Below, piece after piece: positions 1-7,840 of a stretch of 64,000 nt of DNA. Source of the DNA: Pseudomonadota bacterium (GTDB lineage: Bacteria > Pseudomonadota > Gammaproteobacteria > Burkholderiales > Burkholderiaceae_C); NCBI GenBank assembly GCA_023387335.1, contig JAEWIF010000065.1:44529-108528 (forward strand). Direction: 5' to 3'. The translations under genes and the position numbers were made by a program. The notes below the pieces were generated by a model. It was not told the DNA's origin and did not search any database. It saw only the letters and a program-made list of their open reading frames with translations. Each line of letters starts with the position of its first letter. Positions within the stretch are counted from its first letter, which is position 1.

Positions 1-381
1 CAGTCCGAGCAGCAGTGGCGCATTCCAGGGCGCGATGCCCAGCACCACGCCGGCGGGCACACGCACCGTCATCGAGAGCGACCCGGGGACGTCGGAGGGG
101 ATCGTCTCGCCGCCCACCTGCGTGGTCAGCGCCGCGGCCTCGCGCAGCACGCCGATGCCGCCGCGCACGTTGAATTGCGCCCAGGCCTCGGACGTGCCGG
201 TTTCCGCGACCATGCAGGAAACGAAGGCGTCCGAGCGCTCGTGCAGCAGTTCGGCCGCCCGGGCCAGCAGTTCGCGCCGCCGGTTGGGGCCGGTGGCCGA
301 CCACGCGCCGAACGCCGTCGCCGCGCCGTCCGCCATGGCGGACGCCTCCTGGGCGCCCGTGAAGCTCAGGGCCTTGTTCAT
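1..381 (-). CDS. Aldehyde dehydrogenase family protein, N-terminal part (cut by window edge)
   Basis: NAD(P)-dependent oxidation of an aldehyde to a carboxylic acid is the expected role. Only the first 127 residues are present; the frame is still open at base 1. The end of the visible part reads GIAPWNAPLLLGL, the well-known cofactor-binding start of the ALDH fold, preceded by a helical segment rich in Ala and Arg typical of the family N-terminus. Of two possible ATGs six bases apart, the one at 381 has a GAGG box nine bases upstream, so it was preferred over 387. It is the last visible gene of the minus operon that starts at 5768, 19 bases after the TPP enzyme. That enzyme could deliver the aldehyde by decarboxylating a 2-oxo acid. 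Family is clear, substrate unknown. Confidence 0.85.
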   Translation of the reverse strand, partial: MNKALSFTGAQEASAMADGAATAFGAWSATGPNRRRELLARAAELLHERSDAFVSCMVAETGTSEAWAQFNVRGGIGVLREAAALTTQVGGETIPSDVPGSLSMTVRVPAGVVLGIAPWNAPLLLGL

Positions 382-400
382 CGTCATCGTCCTCGATGGT

Positions 401-2143
401 TCAGAGCGGGGACACCCGCGCGTGGAGCAGGGCGCTGCGGCCTTCGCGCAGGGCGGCCAGGCAGCGCGCGATCGCGGGCTCGACGTCCGCCGGCGATGAC
501 AGCCGCTCGCCGTGGGCACCGGCGGCTTCGGCGATTCCGGCGAAGTCCATTCCCCGCGGCAGCAGCGAAGCGAACTCGCCGGTCGCATGCGCTCGGCCTT
601 GCGGGTACATGCGCAGCACCGACTCCTTCACCGCCGACCAGCCGCTGTTGTCCAGCACGACCGTGAAGATCGGCAAAGCGTACTCGCGGGCCACCGCGTA
701 GACGGAACTCGGATTGCCGAAGTAGAAGGTGCCATCTCCGACGACGTGCACGACGTTGCGCCCGGGCCTGGCCAGCTTCATCCCCAGCGCCATCCCCGCC
801 GAAAAACCCAGTCCGCCGCCGGGCAGGCCGATCAGCGTCCCCGGCTTGGTGCGCGGGATCTGGTCGAACACCGCCAGGGTGTTGCGGATCCCTTCGTTGA
901 GCACGATGTCGGCCGGATCGAGTGCCCGGCCCAGCGCGGCGCACAGGTGCTGCGGGTTGATCGCGCCTTCGCCTCCCGGATCCAGGGCGAGTCGCGCCAG
1001 TCGATCGGCGCGCGCGGCGTGCTCGCGCGCCAGCCGTTCGATCCTGCCCGCGGCACGCGCGCGGAAGTCCGGCGTCGCCAGCGCCTCCACCGCTTCGATC
1101 AGCTGCCGGAGCATCTCGACGCTGTCGCCCTCGAGGCGGACGTCCGCGGCGAAGCCCCACATCGGGAGGTCGCGCTTGAGCGCGTCCAGGTCCATCTGCG
1201 CCCACCAGGCCCCGGGATTCACCCGGGTCGTCTTGGGAATCCAGGGAACGTCCACGTCGAGCAGCAGGCCGAAGTCGGCCTTCTCGGCGAACGGCCCGGG
1301 CAGGTAGCCCCCGAAGCAGGGCGAGTCGCGCCGGATGTTCAGGTGCACCGAATTGAATTCGCAGACGCGGATGCCGGCCATCGTGGCGAGCTGCTCGATG
1401 AGCGCGGGTGCCTCCAGGTTGCGGCCCGCGTAGGCCGTGACCAGCAGGGGGTCCTCCGCGGCGATCAGCCTCCGGGCCACCTGCCGCACCAGCTCGGGCC
1501 GGCCCACTCCCGCCCTGACGGGGGCGTGGCGAGCGGCGGGAAACTCGGCGATCTCCCCAGGGGGACACGTGGCGGCCAGCATCTCGCGCGGCAGCATCAG
1601 GTACACCGGCCCGGGCGGGTCGCTTTGCATCACCGCGTCGGCGCGCGCGATCACCTCCGAAGCCAAGGAGGGCCACGGGAGCGTGTACTCCCACTTCACG
1701 TACGGACGAACGACGCTGGCCTGGTCGAACGGTTCCTGCACGAAGTGCACGTAGGTGTCGCGGCCGCCATCCACGCCGTTCGACGTGGTCACGGGGGCCT
1801 TGCCGGCCATCAGGAGCACGGGGATCCGCGCGCGGAACAGGTTGTGCAAGGCCATCGCCGAGTTCGCGGTGCCGGCGTCCACATGCACCAGGACAGCCTG
1901 GCCGCGCCCGGTGGCCGCGGCATAGCCGCCGGCCATGTGCATTGCCGTGTTCTCATGGGGGCAGAGGACGATGTTGGGGACGCGCCGCCCCTCTTCGCGC
2001 CACCGTGCGAGCTCCTCGATCAGCGGGGCATGGTCGGTGCCCAGGTTGCAGAAGATGTTCTCGATGCCCCGATCGAGCAGGGCCTGCAGCAGGTGGTGCG
2101 ACGCGGTGCGGGCCACCTCACCCGCCGGCCCGCTACTTTCCAT
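401..2143 (-). CDS. Thiamine pyrophosphate-dependent enzyme (acetolactate synthase / benzoylformate decarboxylase-like)
   Basis: A 580-residue protein with the three-domain layout of the POX/ALS/benzoylformate decarboxylase family. The N-terminal PYR domain carries the conserved glutamate in CPHENTAMHMAGGYA. The middle domain is of the TPP-enzyme central type. The C-terminal PP domain holds the thiamine-diphosphate/Mg site GDGTFYFGNP followed about 18 residues later by LDNSGW. Start ATG at 2143 overlaps the stop of the upstream Bug gene by 11 bases, so translation is probably coupled. With the downstream aldehyde dehydrogenase and upstream flavin monooxygenase it may decarboxylate an aromatic or aliphatic 2-oxo acid to an aldehyde. 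A ligase-type reaction (acetolactate-like) cannot be excluded. The longer open frame up to 2344 lacks family similarity and lies inside the Bug gene. Confidence 0.82.
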   Translation of the reverse strand: MESSGPAGEVARTASHHLLQALLDRGIENIFCNLGTDHAPLIEELARWREEGRRVPNIVLCPHENTAMHMAGGYAAATGRGQAVLVHVDAGTANSAMALHNLFRARIPVLLMAGKAPVTTSNGVDGGRDTYVHFVQEPFDQASVVRPYVKWEYTLPWPSLASEVIARADAVMQSDPPGPVYLMLPREMLAATCPPGEIAEFPAARHAPVRAGVGRPELVRQVARRLIAAEDPLLVTAYAGRNLEAPALIEQLATMAGIRVCEFNSVHLNIRRDSPCFGGYLPGPFAEKADFGLLLDVDVPWIPKTTRVNPGAWWAQMDLDALKRDLPMWGFAADVRLEGDSVEMLRQLIEAVEALATPDFRARAAGRIERLAREHAARADRLARLALDPGGEGAINPQHLCAALGRALDPADIVLNEGIRNTLAVFDQIPRTKPGTLIGLPGGGLGFSAGMALGMKLARPGRNVVHVVGDGTFYFGNPSSVYAVAREYALPIFTVVLDNSGWSAVKESVLRMYPQGRAHATGEFASLLPRGMDFAGIAEAAGAHGERLSSPADVEPAIARCLAALREGRSALLHARVSPL

Positions 2144-3107
2144 TGCCGACACCCGCCGCTCGCACAGCCGGAGCGAATGCCTTCTGCTCCGAGACGATGC
2201 GTTGCCGCACGACTTCCGGTCCGCCTGCGTCGGTCTCGTGGCCGAGCTTGGCGAAGGCCTCGATGGTGGCCGGCATCGCCATGAAGCGTGCCACTTCGGC
2301 ACTGACGCGCGAGACCACTTCCTTCGGGGTGGCCGCCGGTGCATAGAGCGCCAGCCACACCTCGACCTCGCTGCCCGGATAGCCTGCCTCGGCCAGCGTG
2401 GGCACGTCGGGCATGAAGCGCGACCGCTCGGCGGACGCGACGGCCAGGGCGCGCAGCTTGTTCGCCTGGAGCTGCCCCTTGACCGGCGCCACGTCCACCA
2501 GGACCATGGTGACGCGCCCCGTGACCAGGTCGCTCACCGCAGGCGCGAAGCCGTTGTAGGCCACGTGGACCATCCTGGCGCCCGCGGCGCGCAGCAGCAA
2601 CTCGGTTCCCACGTGCGCCGTGGCGCCGATGCCGTTGCTGGCATACGCGAGGCTGCCCTGCTTGGCCTTCGCGTCATCCATCAGGTCCTTGACGCTCCGG
2701 TACGGCTGCTCCGCCGAGGTCACCAGGAAGAACGGGATCCTGGACACCATCGCGACGGGCACGAAGTCCTTGAGCGGCTCGTAGGGCAGCTTGCCCTGGT
2801 GAGTCAAGGGCAGGAGCGTCATGGTCGACCCCCCCGTGAGCAGCAGCGTGTAGCCATCCGCATTCGAGTGCGCCACCATGTCGGTGCCGATGATCGTGCC
2901 GCCGCCCGGCTTCGCATCCACGATGAAGTTCTGGCCCAGCGCCGTCGTCAGGTGCTGCGCCACCAGTCGTGCCGCGGCATCCACGCCCCCGCCGGCGGCA
3001 TAGGGCACGACGATGCGCACGGGCCTGTTCGGATACTCCTGCGCCTGGGCGGACAGCACGGTCACGGCCATCGCGATGCCTGCGATGGCGAGGCGAAGCA
3101 ACTTCAT
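2133..3107 (-). CDS. Bug family periplasmic solute-binding protein (TctC-like)
   Basis: Periplasmic receptor of the tripartite tricarboxylate transporter class. These proteins bind small carboxylates and in Burkholderiales are greatly outnumbered by no permease: most lack a linked TctA/TctB pair, as here. The 324-residue protein has a hydrophobic signal peptide ending near SAQAQ at residues 21-23, then the family signature YPNRPVRIVVPYAAGGGVDA forming the first ligand-binding loop. Later come the usual ADGYTLL and LPDVPTLAEAGYPG-type segments (here MPDVPTLAEAGYPG). A GGAG box lies eight bases before the ATG. The start overlaps the stop of the flavin monooxygenase as ATGA, and its own stop overlaps the TPP enzyme start. 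It presumably binds the substrate or an intermediate of the flanking enzymes. Confidence 0.93.
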   Translation of the reverse strand: MKLLRLAIAGIAMAVTVLSAQAQEYPNRPVRIVVPYAAGGGVDAAARLVAQHLTTALGQNFIVDAKPGGGTIIGTDMVAHSNADGYTLLLTGGSTMTLLPLTHQGKLPYEPLKDFVPVAMVSRIPFFLVTSAEQPYRSVKDLMDDAKAKQGSLAYASNGIGATAHVGTELLLRAAGARMVHVAYNGFAPAVSDLVTGRVTMVLVDVAPVKGQLQANKLRALAVASAERSRFMPDVPTLAEAGYPGSEVEVWLALYAPAATPKEVVSRVSAEVARFMAMPATIEAFAKLGHETDAGGPEVVRQRIVSEQKAFAPAVRAAGVGNGK

Positions 3108-4771
3108 GGGGCGTCTCCTGTGGTTGTGGAAAAAGTGCCGCAGAGCATCCCTGCCAGCGCCGCGGCATCGGCCGGAACCGCATCGCCGCGCCAGGCGACA
3201 TGCTGGTCGTCGCGCACGAGCACGAGCCCGTGCCGATACGGCGCTGGCGCGCTTCCCTCCGGAACTTCGACCAGCGTGAGCGGCATGCCGCGACGCGCGG
3301 CAGCTTCCTGGAGCGCCGAGACGTCCAGGCGCCGGTCGAACTGCAGGAGCGTGTATCCCTGACCCAGCGCGTCGTAGAGCGAGCGACCGTCTTCCAGCCA
3401 GAAGTGCGGCGCCCGGCAACCCGGGACCGTGGATTCGGTGAAGTCGCCCATGCTGTAGGCGGGCGGGTCCTCGCCGTCGGCCACGATGATCGGCGAGCGG
3501 TCGTAGAAGTAGCCGAAGTTCAGCCCGCCGCAGCAGAACTGCTGCACGTTCAGTTCGTAGGCCTCGCGCGCGATGCGGTCGCGCGCGGCCTGGCCCTGGG
3601 CGTCGGCGTTCTCGATGTCGGGGGGCACGGCGCTGCGCGCCTTGATCATCTTGGCCGCATGGTCCATCGCGAAGCGCGACACCTGCTCGGTGATCGGCTG
3701 CCGCTCCGCCTCGTAGGCGTCGAGCATCCCCTCTTCGCCCCAGCCCTGCAGCCGCGCGCCCAGCAGCCATGAAAGGTTGAGCGCGTCGGCGATGCCGGCG
3801 TTCATGCCGTAGCCGGCGTAGGGCACCCACAGGTGCGCGGCATCCCCGGCGATGAACACGCGGCGGTCGCGGAAGCGGTCGGCCACCAGCCGCCGCCCGA
3901 CCCAGTCCTCCTTGCTGATCACCTCGTACGCGAAGTCCGGGCCCACCCCCAGGATGTTCCGGATCGAGGCGTCGCGGTCGACCGAATCGAACTCGGGCTC
4001 GTCCGGGTTCAGGTGGTTGTGCACGAGCCACTTCGAGCGGCCGTCGATGGCGAACACCGTGCCGCAGCGCCGCGGGTTGATCGAGTAGTAGCCCCACGCG
4101 GGCTGGCCCGGCAGCATGCCGAGCAAGGCCGGCGCTTCGATGAAGGTCGACTGCACGCGCTGGATCACCGGCGTGCCCTCCAGCCGGGCGCCCATCTGCT
4201 TGCGCACGCCGGAACTTCCGCCGTCGCAGCCGACCAGGTGTTTCGCCCGGATCACCCGATCCTGACGCGTGTCCAGGTCGCGGACGACGGCCCGCACGCC
4301 CTGCGCGTCCTGCGTGAACCCCAGCACCTCGTGCCGGTTCAGCAGCGTCACGCCCGGCAGCGCGGCGGTGTGTTCCAGCAGGATGGGTTCGAGATAGATC
4401 TGGTTGATGCGGTGCGGCGGCTCCGGCGTCGGCCACGAGGTGTCCGGGCCTTCGCGCGAAGTGAGGCGCTGAGCGCGCCCGGGGATGGGGATGCGCGTGA
4501 GCTCGATCCCGCACATGCTGGTGCGGAAGGCGACATCGTGGGGATGGTCCTCGGGCAAACCGGCGGCGCGCAGCTTGTCCGCGACGCCCAGGCGCCGGAA
4601 GCGTTCCATGCTCCGCGCCGACACGTGGTTGCACTTGACGCTGGGCGGCTCGCGATACCGCCGGATCTCGGCGATCGTGACCCGAGCGCCGCGCGAGGCC
4701 AGGTCCATCGCGAGGGTGAGGCCGACGGGGCCCGCCCCGACGACGAGCACGTCCGTATCGGATTCCTGCAT
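3104..4771 (-). CDS. FAD-dependent aromatic monooxygenase-like protein (class A flavoprotein hydroxylase)
   Basis: A 555-residue single-component flavin monooxygenase of the p-hydroxybenzoate hydroxylase / MhpA / PheA type, expected to insert one oxygen atom into an activated ring with NAD(P)H and O2. Visible landmarks are the dinucleotide motif GAGPVG at residues 12-17, the DG motif in VGCDGGSSGVR near 160-170, and the second FAD motif FIAGDAAHLWVPYAGYGMN near 290-310. A C-terminal thioredoxin-like extension follows, as is usual for members longer than 500 residues. The gene lies four bases after the upstream Bug stop and ends in an ATGA overlap with the next Bug, so it sits in the middle of a five-gene operon. 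The ring substrate is not deducible. Confidence 0.88.
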   Translation of the reverse strand: MQESDTDVLVVGAGPVGLTLAMDLASRGARVTIAEIRRYREPPSVKCNHVSARSMERFRRLGVADKLRAAGLPEDHPHDVAFRTSMCGIELTRIPIPGRAQRLTSREGPDTSWPTPEPPHRINQIYLEPILLEHTAALPGVTLLNRHEVLGFTQDAQGVRAVVRDLDTRQDRVIRAKHLVGCDGGSSGVRKQMGARLEGTPVIQRVQSTFIEAPALLGMLPGQPAWGYYSINPRRCGTVFAIDGRSKWLVHNHLNPDEPEFDSVDRDASIRNILGVGPDFAYEVISKEDWVGRRLVADRFRDRRVFIAGDAAHLWVPYAGYGMNAGIADALNLSWLLGARLQGWGEEGMLDAYEAERQPITEQVSRFAMDHAAKMIKARSAVPPDIENADAQGQAARDRIAREAYELNVQQFCCGGLNFGYFYDRSPIIVADGEDPPAYSMGDFTESTVPGCRAPHFWLEDGRSLYDALGQGYTLLQFDRRLDVSALQEAAARRGMPLTLVEVPEGSAPAPYRHGLVLVRDDQHVAWRGDAVPADAAALAGMLCGTFSTTTGDAP

Positions 4772-4775
4772 GGCC

Positions 4776-5768
4776 TTACTGGTCGATCCGGATGTTGGCC
4801 TGGCGGATCACCTTGGCCCACTTCTGCGTCTCGCTGCGGATGTAGCCGTCGAACGCCTGCGGCCGGCTGGGGGCCGGCTCCACGCCCAGGTTGCGCATGC
4901 TGGCCTGGGTCTGCGGGTCGTTGAGCGCCGCGGTGATCTCCGCATTCAGACGCTCGACGACCGGGCCGGGTGTGGCGGCGGGCGCGACCACGCCGAACCA
5001 GCCCGTGGAGTCGTAGCCCGCCAGTCCAGCCTCCGACACGGTGGGCACGTCGGGCAACTGCGGCAGGCGCTGGGCCGAGGTCACCGCGTACGCGACCAGC
5101 TTGCCGGCCTTGATGTGCTGCAGGGCCGAGGGCAGGTCCACGACGGCCAGCGGGACGTTGCCGGCCAGCACGTCGAGCGCCGCGGGGCCCGAGCCCTTGT
5201 ACGCCACCTCGACCAGCTTGATGTCGGCCATCTGGCTGAACAGCGCCGCCGACAGGTGCATGGCGGTCCCGTTGCCGCCGTGCGCGATCGACAGCTTGTC
5301 CGGCTGCGCCTTGGCGAGGGCGATCAGGTCCTTCTGCGTCTTCGCGGCGACCGACGGATGGCCGATGAGAACGAAGGGGATCGCGGCCAGCATGCTCACC
5401 GGCTTGAAATCCTTCAGCGGATCGAACGGCATGCTGGCGTACAGGCTGCTGTTGGCCGACAGCGCACCGGCCGCGCCCACGCCGAGCGTGTAGCCGTCCG
5501 CCGGCGCCTTGGCCACGATCCCGAGCCCGATGTTGCCCCCCGCGCCCGGGCGGTTGTCCACCACCACCTGCTGGCCGAGCTTTTCGTTGAGCCGCGGCAC
5601 GATCATGCGCACGACCGCGTCGGCGCTGCCGCCCGGCGGGAAGGTCACGACCATGCGGATGGGTTGCCTGGGGAAGTCGGCGGCGGCCGGGGCCTGGGCC
5701 TGGGCGAGGCCGTTGGCCAGGAAGCCGGCGATGGCGGTCGCGGCCAGGACGCGGGTCAGCGGTCTCAT
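4776..5768 (-). CDS. Bug family solute-binding protein, first gene of the operon
   Basis: A 330-residue exported protein: signal peptide MRPLTRVLAATAIAGFLANG, cleavage likely after AQAQA, then FPRQPIRMVVTFPPGGSADA as the first ligand loop. The start at 5768 is preferred because AAGGAGACAAGCGC precedes it; upstream in-frame ATGs at 5798 and further lie in the divergent regulatory region and would destroy the signal peptide. It opens the operon read towards base 1 and lies 91 bases from the divergent LysR gene, whose putative binding sites occupy that gap. The layout (LysR facing a Bug gene) suggests uptake and catabolism are induced together. Confidence 0.93.
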   Translation of the reverse strand: MRPLTRVLAATAIAGFLANGLAQAQAPAAADFPRQPIRMVVTFPPGGSADAVVRMIVPRLNEKLGQQVVVDNRPGAGGNIGLGIVAKAPADGYTLGVGAAGALSANSSLYASMPFDPLKDFKPVSMLAAIPFVLIGHPSVAAKTQKDLIALAKAQPDKLSIAHGGNGTAMHLSAALFSQMADIKLVEVAYKGSGPAALDVLAGNVPLAVVDLPSALQHIKAGKLVAYAVTSAQRLPQLPDVPTVSEAGLAGYDSTGWFGVVAPAATPGPVVERLNAEITAALNDPQTQASMRNLGVEPAPSRPQAFDGYIRSETQKWAKVIRQANIRIDQ

Positions 5769-5796
5769 GCGCTTGTCTCCTTGTGCTTGTGCCGCC

Positions 5797-5830
5797 ATTG
5801 AACCGCGCGCGGATTCAATCGTAAATTGAA
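5797..5830. promoter_or_regulatory. Three alternating ATTGAA/TTCAAT half-sites in the LysR/Bug divergent region
   Basis: ATTGAA at 5797-5802, TTCAAT at 5814-5819 and ATTGAA at 5825-5830 form two overlapping perfect dyads with spacers of 11 and 5 bases. The region is only 91 bases long and AT-rich for this genome. Paired dyads of this kind are typical recognition and activation sites for a divergently encoded LysR regulator. The exact T-N11-A rule is not met, so binding by this LysR is inference. Confidence 0.5.
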
Positions 5831-5859
5831 GAATTCCGATGAACCTATGATGCGGCATC

Positions 5860-6762
5860 ATGAATGCGCCGGCCTCCGCCTCGCCCAACCTGCGTCAGCT
5901 GCGTGCGTTCCGCGCCGTCTACCAGCTGCGCAAGATCAGCGCCGCCGCCGAGCAGCTCTCCCTTACCCAGTCGGCGGTGAGCGTGCTGATCCGGCAGCTG
6001 GAAGAGGGGCTGGGCGCGCGCCTGTTCGACCGCACCACCCGGTCGCTGCGGCCCACGCCGGCGGCGCAGGAAGCCATCGTCGTGGCCGAGCGCATCCTGC
6101 GCGACGTCGAGTCGCTGGGCGCCGGTCTGCGCGACCTGTCGGCGCTGCGGCGCGGAAGCCTCTCGCTGGCCGTCACGCCCATGCTGGGCGAGATCCTGCT
6201 GCCCGACGCGGTCCGGCAGTTCCGCGAGAGCCATCCCGGGATCCGCCTCACGGTCGACGACTGTTCACCGGACCAGTTCGTCTCGCGCGTGGTCGGGGAG
6301 CACGTGGACCTGGGGATCGGCACGCCCGAGCGGGCCGCGGCGGACGTGGACACCGTGAAGCTGTTGAGCGACCAGCTGGCGCTCGTGTGCCGCGAGGACC
6401 ATCCGCTGGCGCGCAGGAGGTCGGTGCGCTGGTCGGACCTGCGGCGGCATCCGGTGATCACCGTGCGTCCGGGCTACGGCATCCGGCCCCTCATCGACGG
6501 CGCGGCCGCCAACGCGGGCGTGATGCTGGAGGTGGTCAACGAGGTCACCTTCCTGTCGACCGCGTTGTGGATGGTGCAGTCCGGCGTCGGCGCGGCGGTC
6601 ATGCCCTCCGCCTACGTCCGCGCGCCGGCCGGTCGCGGGCTCGTGCTGCGCAAGCTCACGCAGCCTGCCGTCTCGCGCGACATCTTCATCGTGACCAAGC
6701 GCGGACGGTCGCTGTCTCCCGCCGCGCAGGCCTTCGTGGCGGCGCTGCGCCGGCCGGCGTAG
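5860..6762 (+). CDS. LysR family transcriptional regulator
   Basis: A 300-residue regulator with the winged helix-turn-helix at residues 10-70: LRQLRAFRAVYQLRKISAAA leads into LSLTQSAVSVLIRQLEEGLG and LFDRTTR. A linker helix follows, then the LysR substrate-binding domain from about residue 95 to the end. It is divergent from the Bug-monooxygenase-TPP-ALDH operon, the standard position for a LysR activator of that operon that also represses itself. ATG at 5860 was chosen because the conserved HTH begins 11 residues later. The inducer is presumably the substrate or an intermediate of the operon. Confidence 0.92.
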   Translation: MNAPASASPNLRQLRAFRAVYQLRKISAAAEQLSLTQSAVSVLIRQLEEGLGARLFDRTTRSLRPTPAAQEAIVVAERILRDVESLGAGLRDLSALRRGSLSLAVTPMLGEILLPDAVRQFRESHPGIRLTVDDCSPDQFVSRVVGEHVDLGIGTPERAAADVDTVKLLSDQLALVCREDHPLARRRSVRWSDLRRHPVITVRPGYGIRPLIDGAAANAGVMLEVVNEVTFLSTALWMVQSGVGAAVMPSAYVRAPAGRGLVLRKLTQPAVSRDIFIVTKRGRSLSPAAQAFVAALRRPA

Positions 6763-6763
6763 A

Positions 6764-6850
6764 CCGGCTGCAGCCCGCGGATTCGTGCTGACCCTGGCCG
6801 AGCAGCGCATGCTGGCGGAGCTGCTGCACAAGCTGGCCGGGGCGCGCTGA
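6764..6850 (+). pseudogene. Remnant of a MarR family regulator (C-terminal end only)
   Basis: In one frame the DNA reads FVLTLAEQRMLAELLHKL followed by AGAR and a stop at 6848-6850. This closely resembles the last turn of many MarR regulators, where a segment like LTPAEQRQLIALLHKL ends the protein. No start, helix-turn-helix or other MarR part precedes it; the LysR gene occupies the space. It is probably the leftover end of a deleted MarR gene, perhaps one that once controlled the neighbouring Bug/hydrolase genes. The stretch is short, so chance similarity is possible. Confidence 0.5.
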
Positions 6851-6859
6851 GCGCGCGCG

Positions 6860-7834
6860 TCAGTCGACGCTGGCGCCCGACGCCTTCACCGTCGCGGCCC
6901 AGCGCGCCGTGTCCTGTTTCAGGAACTCGGCGAACTGCTGCACGGTGCCGCCGGCGACGATGAGGCCCTGGCTGGCCAGGGAAGCCTTCACTTCGGGATC
7001 GGCCAGCGCCTTGTTGATCTCCGCGTTGAGCCGCTCGATGGCGGCGGCCGGCGTGCCGGCGGGAACCATGATCCCCTGCCAGCCCACGGCGACGTAGTCG
7101 CGCAGGCCCGCTTCGGCCATGGTCGGCACGTCGGGCATGGTGGGCGCACGCGTGGCGCTGGTGATCGCCAGCGCCTTGAGCTTGCCCGACTTGACGTGCT
7201 GCGTGGCGGTCACCAGGTCGTTCGACAGCACCTGGACCTCGCCCGCCAGCAGCGCGTTCAGCGCGGGCGCGGCACCCTTGTACGGGATGTGCGTCAACGG
7301 CGCGCCGGAGTGCAGCTTGAACATCTCCACCGCCAGGTGCGGGAAGGTGCCGTTGCCGGCCGAGGCGTAGTTCAGCGCGCCGGGCTTCGACTTGGCCAGC
7401 GCGACCAGCTCCTTCACGTTGTTCGCTTCCAGCTGCGCCGGCACGAGCAGCAGGTTGGGCACCTGCACCATCAGCACCACCGGCGCGAAAGCGGTGGCCG
7501 TGTCGTACGGCAGCTTCTTGTACAGGCTGGGGTTGATCGCGATGTTGGTGTTGGCGAACAGCAGCGTGTAGCCATCGGCGGGCGCCGTCGCCACCGCGGT
7601 CGCGCCCGGGATGCCGCCGGCGCCGGGCTTGTTCTCGACGACGACCGGCTGCCCCATGGACTTGGAGAGCTTGTCACCCACGTTGCGGGCCAGCACGTCG
7701 GCCGAGCCGCCCGGCGGGAACGGGACCACCAGCTTGATCGGCTTGTTCGGATAGCCCTGGGCGAGCGCGGTCCCCATTCCCAGGAGCAGCGCGATCGCGG
7801 CGAGTGCATGGCGGCGGTGGAGCAGGATGTTCAT
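6860..7834 (-). CDS. Bug family solute-binding protein linked to a CocE-type hydrolase
   Basis: A 324-residue exported protein with a signal peptide ending at GTALAQG and the loop YPNKPIKLVVPFPPGGSADV. It also has SADGYTLL-like PADGYTLLFA near residue 95 and MPDVPTMAEAGLRDY near 215-230. It begins six bases after the stop of the CocE-like hydrolase, so the two form a two-gene operon. The hydrolase may release an acid that this protein binds, or the Bug may bring in an ester or amide for it. Transcription runs toward the LysR gene; only the MarR remnant lies between the convergent ends. Confidence 0.93.
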   Translation of the reverse strand: MNILLHRRHALAAIALLLGMGTALAQGYPNKPIKLVVPFPPGGSADVLARNVGDKLSKSMGQPVVVENKPGAGGIPGATAVATAPADGYTLLFANTNIAINPSLYKKLPYDTATAFAPVVLMVQVPNLLLVPAQLEANNVKELVALAKSKPGALNYASAGNGTFPHLAVEMFKLHSGAPLTHIPYKGAAPALNALLAGEVQVLSNDLVTATQHVKSGKLKALAITSATRAPTMPDVPTMAEAGLRDYVAVGWQGIMVPAGTPAAAIERLNAEINKALADPEVKASLASQGLIVAGGTVQQFAEFLKQDTARWAATVKASGASVD

Positions 7835-7840
7835 GGCGTC

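Noticed and set aside
384..1694. Minus-strand frame of 436 codons inside the TPP enzyme gene
   Set aside because: It lies in another frame of a clear TPP enzyme with intact motifs and shows no family pattern.
2133..4634. Very long minus-strand open frame (833 codons) across the flavin monooxygenase
   Set aside because: Only its last part is the Bug gene. The upstream part is an out-of-frame shadow rich in Arg, Ala and Gly, caused by high GC content.
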